A program made the translations under genes and the position numbers. Below the pieces are notes generated by a model, which was given only the letters and a program-made list of their open reading frames with translations, made no database searches and was not told where the DNA came from. Of a stretch of DNA of 11,529 nt, positions 7,505 to 11,529 are shown one piece after another. The stretch's first letter is position 1; the number at the start of each line of letters is the position of its first letter. This stretch comes from an uncultured Lachnospiraceae bacterium (GTDB taxonomy: Bacteria; Bacillota; Clostridia; Lachnospirales; Lachnospiraceae). The stretch spans positions 1 through 11,529 of the forward strand of contig CALZPS010000027.1 in assembly GCA_945827765.1 (NCBI GenBank), written 5' to 3'.

Positions 7505-7514
7505 GCAGTTATAA
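7493..7514 (+). repeat. Exact 11-bp tandem repeat at HAD promoter
   Basis: TGCAGTTATAA occurs twice head to tail with no gap (7493-7503 and 7504-7514). Both copies lie in the spacer and -10 region of the putative HAD promoter, so each can present a TTATAA core. It may be a paired binding site for a repressor or a small tandem duplication that creates or doubles the -10 box. Confidence 0.85.
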
Positions 7515-7546
7515 CCAAAAGGAAACGCACTTTAGGAGAGAATCAT

Positions 7547-8152
7547 ATGGACGGAATTATTTTTGATGTGGACGGAACTATCTGGGATTCCACAGATTCG
7601 GTGGCAGAATCATGGAATCTTGCAATCCGCGAGAATTCGGATTTGGATATTACGGTCACAAATGAATTTTTATTTTCTATCTTCGGGAAGACAATGGATG
7701 AAATCTTCAGCAGGCTTTTCCCGATGCTTGATACGCAAGAACGACTGCGGCTGGGGAATCTCTGTTTCGAATATGAAAACCGCCTGCTGGAAACGAAGCC
7801 GGGAACGCTCTATCCCGGAGTCAGGGAAACCTTTGAGAGATTATCCCAAAAAGTACCTCTTTTTATTGTCAGCAATTGCCAGTGCGGATATATTGAAGTC
7901 ATGCTGCGTTCTACCGGGCTTGCCCCCTATGTGACCGACACCCTCTGTTTCGGACAGACGAAGACCTCAAAAGGACAGACCATCCGCACATTGATGAAAA
8001 AAAACCACCTGAAAGATGTCTTTTATGTCGGCGACACACAGGGTGATGCCGACGCCTGCAAAGAGGCCGGGATTGACTTTGTCTTTGCCTCCTACGGATT
8101 CGGGGAAGTACCTGACGCGAAATGGAGTATTGAGTCGATTACAGATTTGTAA
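7547..8152 (+). CDS. HAD-superfamily phosphatase (subfamily IA)
   Basis: A 201-residue HAD-superfamily hydrolase, probably a small-molecule phosphatase of the phosphoglycolate-phosphatase-like kind. Motif I is DVDGTIWDS with nucleophile D7 and acid/base D9. A helical cap of about 70 residues follows (about 16-85). Motif II is VSN (S109, N110), the motif III lysine is probably K142 in TKTSKG, and motif IV is GDTQGD (D163, D167), so the catalytic set is complete. The cap-first arrangement between motifs I and II indicates subfamily IA. The substrate cannot be predicted. The ATG follows AGGAGAG at a 7-nt spacing, with TATAAT further upstream. It is a single-gene unit, divergent from polA and closed by a hairpin terminator, so the neighbours give no clue to its job. 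Confidence 0.9.
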   Translation: MDGIIFDVDGTIWDSTDSVAESWNLAIRENSDLDITVTNEFLFSIFGKTMDEIFSRLFPMLDTQERLRLGNLCFEYENRLLETKPGTLYPGVRETFERLSQKVPLFIVSNCQCGYIEVMLRSTGLAPYVTDTLCFGQTKTSKGQTIRTLMKKNHLKDVFYVGDTQGDADACKEAGIDFVFASYGFGEVPDAKWSIESITDL

Positions 8153-8157
8153 TAAAA

Positions 8158-8210
8158 AGAGGATGCCCCTTTCTTGTGATTGAAAACATTCACCTTTGGG
8201 GACATCCTCT
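8158..8210. terminator. Bidirectional terminator between HAD gene and trkH
   Basis: The arms AGAGGATGCCCC (8158-8169) and GGGGACATCCTCT (8198-8210) pair over 12 bp with one bulged base and a loop of about 28 nt. On the plus strand the stem is followed by T-rich ATTCTTTTGATTTTAT, and on the minus strand by TTTTTATT. It starts 6 nt after the HAD stop and lies 13 nt past the trkH stop, so it likely serves both convergent genes. Confidence 0.82.
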
Positions 8211-8222
8211 ATTCTTTTGATT

Positions 8223-9677
8223 TTATCGCTGCAGCCATCCACTTCTTGTGAAAAGCACTAAAATCGGGAATATTTCAAGTCTTCCTGCCAGCATATCGAC
8301 AATCAGCACAAGTTTAGAGAACAAACCATACACCGCATAATTGCAGGTCGGACCAACTGCCTCCAGCCCCGGGCCAATATTATTGAAACATGCCAGCACC
8401 GCAGACACATTGGTAGTCACACTCAGTCCGTCCACAGAAACAGCAACAAAACTGATAAGGATAATCAACGAATACGCTGCCAGATAAGCATTTAAATTCT
8501 TAATCACCTGCTCCGACACCGGTCGCCCATTGTTGCGTATCACCTGAATCTTATTTGGCTGCAAAACCTGATGAACATTGCGCCGCAGATTTTTGATCAG
8601 CAGTAAAAGCCGACCACATTTCAAACCACCTCCGGTACTACCCGCGCAGGCTCCCACAACCATCAGGCAGAGTAAAATTGCCTTCGAAAAGCTTGGCCAC
8701 AAATCAAAATCTGTCGTGGCAAATCCAGTTGTTGTGACAATGCTGGCCACCTGAAACGCCGCATGACGAAATACCTCTTCCACAGATGAATACATATCGC
8801 GGATATTCCATGCAATCAGTAAAATACTCCCGACTACAATTCCCAGATACAAACGCAGTTCTTCATCTCTAAAAATACTTTTTACGTTTCTCATCAAAAG
8901 CAGAAAATAGCAACTAAAATTGACGCCAAATAACAACATAAACACCGTACAGACATTCTGCAGGTAAGGGCTGTACCCGGCGATACTGTCATTTTTGACA
9001 CCAAATCCACCCGTTCCGGCCGTACCGAACGCAGTACAGACGGAATCAAACAGAGGCATTCCTCCCAACAACAAAAACACAATATTTAATATCGTCAGTA
9101 TGATATATAAAAGATAAAGAATCTTGGCCGTCTCTTTGATGTGGGGCACTAGTTTCCCCACATCCGGTCCCGGGCTTTCCGCCCGCAGAAGATGCATTGT
9201 AAAACCGCTGCCCTGCTCTTTTTCCGGAGCCATCGCAAGCAAAAAAACCAGAACACCCATACCGCCTACCCAGTGGGTAAAGCTGCGCCAATACAAAATT
9301 CCTTTGGAAAGCGTTTCAACCTCAGGCAAAATGGATGCCCCCGTGGTTGTAAACCCGGAAACCGTCTCAAACAATGCATCGACAAAATGTGGAATCTCGC
9401 CTGAAAGCCAAAACGGAATACAGCCAAACAGGCTCAAAGCAATCCAGCACAACCCGACACATACTAATCCTTCCTTGGCATAAAATATTTTATTCGTGTT
9501 TCTACACAGAAAACGTAATAGCATAGCTGTCAAAAAGGATGCCAAAATTGCCACCACAAAGCCAATAACTGCTTTTGTCTGTCCCTCAGCCAGACTGATG
9601 ATAAGAGCCGGTATCATCAAAATAGACTCTATCAGTAAGATATAGCCAATGTATTTTCCTATTACTTTATAGTTCAT
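8223..9677 (-). CDS. trkH: Potassium uptake protein TrkH (membrane subunit)
   Basis: The integral-membrane, K+-conducting subunit of a Trk/Ktr-type uptake system; 484 residues from the chosen start. It is strongly hydrophobic with four channel-like membrane-pore-membrane repeats. The four selectivity-filter segments are visible as TTTGAS (110-115), GTAGTGGFG (218-226), TTTGFAT (315-321) and NNIGPGL (432-438), each carrying the conserved glycine. The intramembrane gate loop GACAGSTGGGLK is at 342-353, and the protein ends in FTRSGWLQR like other family members. I chose the ATG at 9677 (MNYKVIGKYIGYIL) because GAGG lies 9 nt upstream, inside the end of trkA; an in-frame ATG at 9701 adds eight residues, overlaps trkA and has no ribosome binding site. 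It starts 4 nt after the trkA stop, so the two subunits are probably made by coupled translation. Confidence 0.96.
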   Translation of the reverse strand: MNYKVIGKYIGYILLIESILMIPALIISLAEGQTKAVIGFVVAILASFLTAMLLRFLCRNTNKIFYAKEGLVCVGLCWIALSLFGCIPFWLSGEIPHFVDALFETVSGFTTTGASILPEVETLSKGILYWRSFTHWVGGMGVLVFLLAMAPEKEQGSGFTMHLLRAESPGPDVGKLVPHIKETAKILYLLYIILTILNIVFLLLGGMPLFDSVCTAFGTAGTGGFGVKNDSIAGYSPYLQNVCTVFMLLFGVNFSCYFLLLMRNVKSIFRDEELRLYLGIVVGSILLIAWNIRDMYSSVEEVFRHAAFQVASIVTTTGFATTDFDLWPSFSKAILLCLMVVGACAGSTGGGLKCGRLLLLIKNLRRNVHQVLQPNKIQVIRNNGRPVSEQVIKNLNAYLAAYSLIILISFVAVSVDGLSVTTNVSAVLACFNNIGPGLEAVGPTCNYAVYGLFSKLVLIVDMLAGRLEIFPILVLFTRSGWLQR

Positions 9678-9681
9678 CTCT

Positions 9682-11040
9682 TTAGTCCTCGAAAATGTCA
9701 TTAAACTGACTTACAATATTCTGTCGGCTGGTCACAATGACAACTGTATCACCCTGTTCATAATAAGATTCACCGTTTGGAATCACCAGTTCAACTCCGT
9801 GATTAATACATGCAATCAGCACATTCTTCTTCAGATGGAGATTTTTTAATGGTACTTTGCAGTATTTTGATGTCTTATCAATCCGAAATTCCTCCGCTTC
9901 CGCCTGACCGTCTGCAATAGAATGCACGGTAATGGCTGCGCAGTCCTGATTTGTAAGTGCACGCACATAACGCAAAATAATATTGCTGCTCAATTCTTTC
10001 GGGTCGATGATGCTTCCCAATGGCAGACTGCTTAATATATTACTCTCCACATGCCCCAGTTTCGTAATCACCTGAGGTACGCCACTCTTCTCACCATACA
10101 GAGAAATCACCATATTCATCTCATCAATTCCGGTCAATGCCACAACCGCATCGTATTGTGGAATTCCTTCACTTTCCAGAAAAGACCAGTCTGTGGCATC
10201 TCCGCAAACAATGTCTGTTTTGGGGAGCAATCTTGCCAATTCCATGGCGCGTTCTTCATCCTTTTCCACCAGTTTTACGCGCATCCCGCTGTTTTGCAGC
10301 ATCTGTGCAAGATAGAAACTGATGCGTCCCCCGCCGCATATCATCACTTTCTTGACCCGTCTGGTCAATATACCGAGATTTTTCAGCAAAACGGAAAGAT
10401 TCTCCTTGGGCGCAGTCACAAAAATGCAGTCTCCTTCTTTGAGAACAAAGTTTCCGTCTGGTGTCACTGCTTCTCCATTGCGCTGAACCGCACAAACGAG
10501 TGCCTTACATTTTACCACACTTTCCATATTATTAAGAGGCAGTCCGCACAAAACACTGTCCTCATAAACTCTCAGTTCTACGATCTCCACACGGTTTTTG
10601 GCAAATGTATCTCTCTTCAGGAAACCCGGGTACCGCAGAAGCCGCTCGATTTCCCGTGCTGCCTGCCGCTCCGGATTGACTGCCATGGAGAGTCCAAATA
10701 CATCACGCATACGATATACTTGACCGCTGTACTCAGGGTTGCGGATACGCGCAATCGTATGTATCTCTTCATTCATCTGATGTGCTGTCAGACAACAAAG
10801 AAGATTCACTTCATCGGCTCCGGTGGCCGCAATCAGCAAATCTGCCTCATCTACTCCTGCCTGTTCCAATAACTCCAATGATGCACAATTCCCCTGCAGA
10901 GTCATCACGTCAAATCTGTTGAGTGCCGCATCCAGCACCTTGCTGTTCAAATCAATCAGAATAATCTCATGTTCTTCGGCAGAAAGCTGACGCATCAGTT
11001 TCGTTCCAATCTTCCCCCCGCCTGCTATTATAATTTTCAA
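9682..11040 (-). CDS. trkA: Trk system potassium uptake protein TrkA (two RCK domains)
   Basis: The cytoplasmic regulatory subunit that binds nucleotides and gates TrkH; 452 residues, the usual length for a duplicated-RCK TrkA. The first RCK_N domain (about 1-120) has the Rossmann motif GGGKIG (7-12) with acidic D30 at the end of the second strand, pointing to NAD(H)/adenosine binding. It is followed by an RCK_C domain (about 145-225). The second RCK_N (about 230-350) has GGGRIS (236-241), E259 and GDATD (280-284), followed by RCK_C (about 365-450). The start codon is TTG (11038-11040), supported by AGGGAGG 6 nt upstream (11047-11053) and by the family-typical opening MKIIIAGGGKIG; no in-frame ATG or GTG fits. 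It heads the trkA-trkH operon, with its own promoter about 130 nt upstream. Confidence 0.96.
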   Translation of the reverse strand: MKIIIAGGGKIGTKLMRQLSAEEHEIILIDLNSKVLDAALNRFDVMTLQGNCASLELLEQAGVDEADLLIAATGADEVNLLCCLTAHQMNEEIHTIARIRNPEYSGQVYRMRDVFGLSMAVNPERQAAREIERLLRYPGFLKRDTFAKNRVEIVELRVYEDSVLCGLPLNNMESVVKCKALVCAVQRNGEAVTPDGNFVLKEGDCIFVTAPKENLSVLLKNLGILTRRVKKVMICGGGRISFYLAQMLQNSGMRVKLVEKDEERAMELARLLPKTDIVCGDATDWSFLESEGIPQYDAVVALTGIDEMNMVISLYGEKSGVPQVITKLGHVESNILSSLPLGSIIDPKELSSNIILRYVRALTNQDCAAITVHSIADGQAEAEEFRIDKTSKYCKVPLKNLHLKKNVLIACINHGVELVIPNGESYYEQGDTVVIVTSRQNIVSQFNDIFED

Positions 11041-11169
11041 GGTAGGCCTCCCTAAAATATATTTAGCGATGATGCTTACGGAATTCTCCTCATTCCATGA
11101 ATCCCAAAGTTATGCGTTTTCATGTTTGCATGAAAAACACAACCTTATGACCCTGACATCACGGTATTA
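11041..11169 (-). other. trkA 5' leader with hairpin and strong RBS
   Basis: About 120-125 nt of untranslated leader between the likely trkA promoter and its TTG start. It contains a perfect 8-bp hairpin with a 4-nt loop (arms 11117-11124 and 11129-11136, TTTTCATG/CATGAAAA) and the ribosome binding site AGGGAGG at 11047-11053. I looked for the conserved sequence of the c-di-AMP (ydaO) riboswitch, which often controls potassium transport genes, and did not see it. Whether the leader regulates is unknown. Confidence 0.5.
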
Positions 11170-11197
11170 ATTATAGCAGGTTTTTTTCAAAGCACAA
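11170..11197 (-). promoter_or_regulatory. Putative sigma-A promoter of trkA-trkH
   Basis: On the minus strand a perfect TATAAT (plus-strand 11170-11175) is preceded by TGC, making an extended -10 (TGcTATAAT). A weak -35, TTGTGC (11192-11197), stands 16 nt upstream. Transcription should start near 11163 and give a leader of about 120 nt. Confidence 0.65.
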
Positions 11198-11326
11198 TCA
11201 AATTTTTACTAAAAGTAAAGGATTTTACTGAAAGCGCGACCGGAGTCTGGCACCAACCGATGACTCCGGTATCTTCTTGTGTACTTATTCCAGAATCTAG
11301 GTAGCTAAAATTATCGTAAAAAAGTG
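11198..11326. other. Non-coding stretch with orphan hairpin
   Basis: Between the divergent trkA and tRNA-Leu promoters I see no protein-coding gene with a ribosome binding site. The main structure is a perfect 9-bp inverted repeat ACCGGAGTC/GACTCCGGT (11239-11247 and 11262-11270) with a 14-nt loop. On the plus strand it is followed by ATCTTCTTGTG, only moderately T-rich. It could be a remnant terminator or part of a small RNA. The rest is AT-rich and featureless to me. Confidence 0.6.
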
Positions 11327-11355
11327 TTGCAATTTCCAAGCAAGTATGATAGAAT
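11327..11355 (+). promoter_or_regulatory. Sigma-A promoter of tRNA-Leu
   Basis: TTGCAA (11327-11332) and TAGAAT (11350-11355) are separated by exactly 17 nt, and TGA directly before the -10 makes it an extended -10. The predicted start site near 11362 lies about 34 nt before the mature tRNA 5' end, leaving a short 5' extension for RNase P to remove. Confidence 0.75.
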
Positions 11356-11395
11356 AATTTTCGGCTTGAAAAATAAGAATTATTGGACAGCTTTT

Positions 11396-11478
11396 GCGGA
11401 TGTGGCGGAATGGCAGACGCACAAGACTCAAAATCTTGCGGGGGCGACCTCGTGTGGGTTCAAGTCCCACCATCCGCA
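11396..11478 (+). tRNA. tRNA-Leu (anticodon CAA)
   Basis: An 83-nt class II tRNA that decodes the leucine codon UUG. The acceptor stem GCGGATG (11396-11402) pairs with CATCCGC (11471-11477), and the discriminator base is A. The anticodon stem CAAGA/TCTTG (11422-11426, 11434-11438) encloses the loop CTCAAAA with anticodon CAA at 11429-11431. The T arm GTGGG/CCCAC (11454-11458, 11466-11470) encloses TTCAAGT. A long variable arm lies between the anticodon and T arms, as expected for leucine tRNAs. The CCA end is not encoded (ATT follows) and must be added afterwards. It appears to be a single-gene unit with its own promoter and terminator. Confidence 0.97.
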
Positions 11479-11489
11479 TTAAAACAGAG

Positions 11490-11517
11490 AAAACTCAGGC
11501 TTATGTCTGAGTTTTTT
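11490..11517 (+). terminator. Intrinsic terminator after tRNA-Leu
   Basis: AAAACTCAG (11490-11498) pairs with CTGAGTTTT (11507-11515) around an 8-nt loop, and the 3' arm runs into six T (11512-11517). It begins 11 nt after the tRNA end, so the tRNA is probably transcribed alone. Confidence 0.88.
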
Positions 11518-11529
11518 GTTGTAGTGAAG

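Larger units (their letters stand above)
7344..7546. promoter_or_regulatory. Divergent polA / HAD-gene promoter region
   Basis: A 203-nt AT-rich non-coding stretch between two genes that point away from each other; both must be transcribed from it. For polA a weak candidate on the minus strand is TATACT (7440-7445) with TTTTAA (7463-7468) at 17 nt; TATATT (7410-7415) is an alternative -10 without a good -35. The interval also holds an imperfect palindrome TAGTATACACTA (7439-7450), a related direct copy TATACTAAA (7412-7420), and the 12-bp palindrome AAAAAGCTTTTT (7453-7464). These could be operator sites, but I cannot assign a regulator. Confidence 0.5.

Noticed and set aside
9678..9701. Upstream ATG for trkH at 9701
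   Set aside because: It has no ribosome binding site and adds eight residues not typical of the family; the ATG at 9677 with GAGG upstream fits better.
10051..10872. Long open frame of 273 codons on the plus strand
   Set aside because: It is fully antisense to trkA, which has clear RCK domains; the predicted protein has no recognisable features and no ribosome binding site was seen.
11076..11123. 15-codon minus-strand mini-ORF in the trkA leader (MKTHNFGIHGMRRIP)
   Set aside because: There is no ribosome binding site before its ATG, the ATG falls inside the hairpin, and the composition does not suggest an attenuation peptide. A resemblance to the HGMRR extension upstream of coaE is too short to mean anything.
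11041..11169. c-di-AMP (ydaO) riboswitch in the trkA leader
   Set aside because: Expected from the known biology of potassium transporters, but the conserved core sequence was not seen and the leader is short for it.
11297..11479. 60-residue minus-strand frame beginning MRMVGLEPTRGRP
   Set aside because: It is antisense to tRNA-Leu; this type of peptide is a well-known false call from the complement of leucine tRNA genes.

Overview
The window looks like ordinary chromosome from a Gram-positive anaerobe of the class Clostridia, most likely Lachnospiraceae. This is inferred from strong AGGAGG-type ribosome binding sites, consensus-like sigma-A promoters, the gene content (the ACT-domain/UPF0210 pair, YycJ/WalJ, DegV, TmcAL) and the style of the protein sequences. 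I see no phage, plasmid, transposon, CRISPR or defence genes. The first 45 bases are not genomic. They are an Illumina Nextera i7 adapter (end of P7, index CTAGTACG, read-2 adapter, Tn5 mosaic end), so the window starts at an untrimmed contig end.

Left part, 46-1465: a 5'-truncated plus-strand gene for the C-terminal part of a TmcAL-like tRNA(Met) cytidine acetate ligase converges on a minus-strand DegV-family lipid-binding protein. A hairpin between them can terminate both.

Middle, 1592-7343, all on the minus strand, transcribed from right to left: polA (DNA polymerase I), coaE (dephospho-CoA kinase), a YycJ/WalJ metallo-beta-lactamase-fold hydrolase, a small ACT-domain protein (UPF0237), a UPF0210/PFL-like protein, then degV. 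polA-coaE-yycJ are tightly packed (a 4-nt gap, then a 4-nt overlap). The ACT/UPF0210 pair follows with gaps of 47 nt and is likely in the same transcript. degV follows after 126 nt and may be separate.

Right part, 7344-11529: a 203-nt AT-rich divergent promoter region separates polA from a plus-strand HAD-family phosphatase. The HAD gene converges through a bidirectional terminator on trkA-trkH (minus strand), which encode a complete two-subunit potassium uptake system: a two-RCK-domain regulatory subunit starting at TTG, and a four-repeat channel/transporter subunit. A 355-nt non-coding stretch holds the trkA promoter and leader, an orphan hairpin and the promoter of tRNA-Leu(CAA). The tRNA ends the window and has its own terminator.

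I found no convincing undescribed system. Points worth a second look are the adapter contamination, a substituted metal-ligand residue in the 5'-nuclease domain of PolA, the function-unknown ACT/UPF0210 pair in a replication/CoA operon, an exact 11-bp tandem repeat overlapping the HAD-gene -10 box, and the structured trkA leader.
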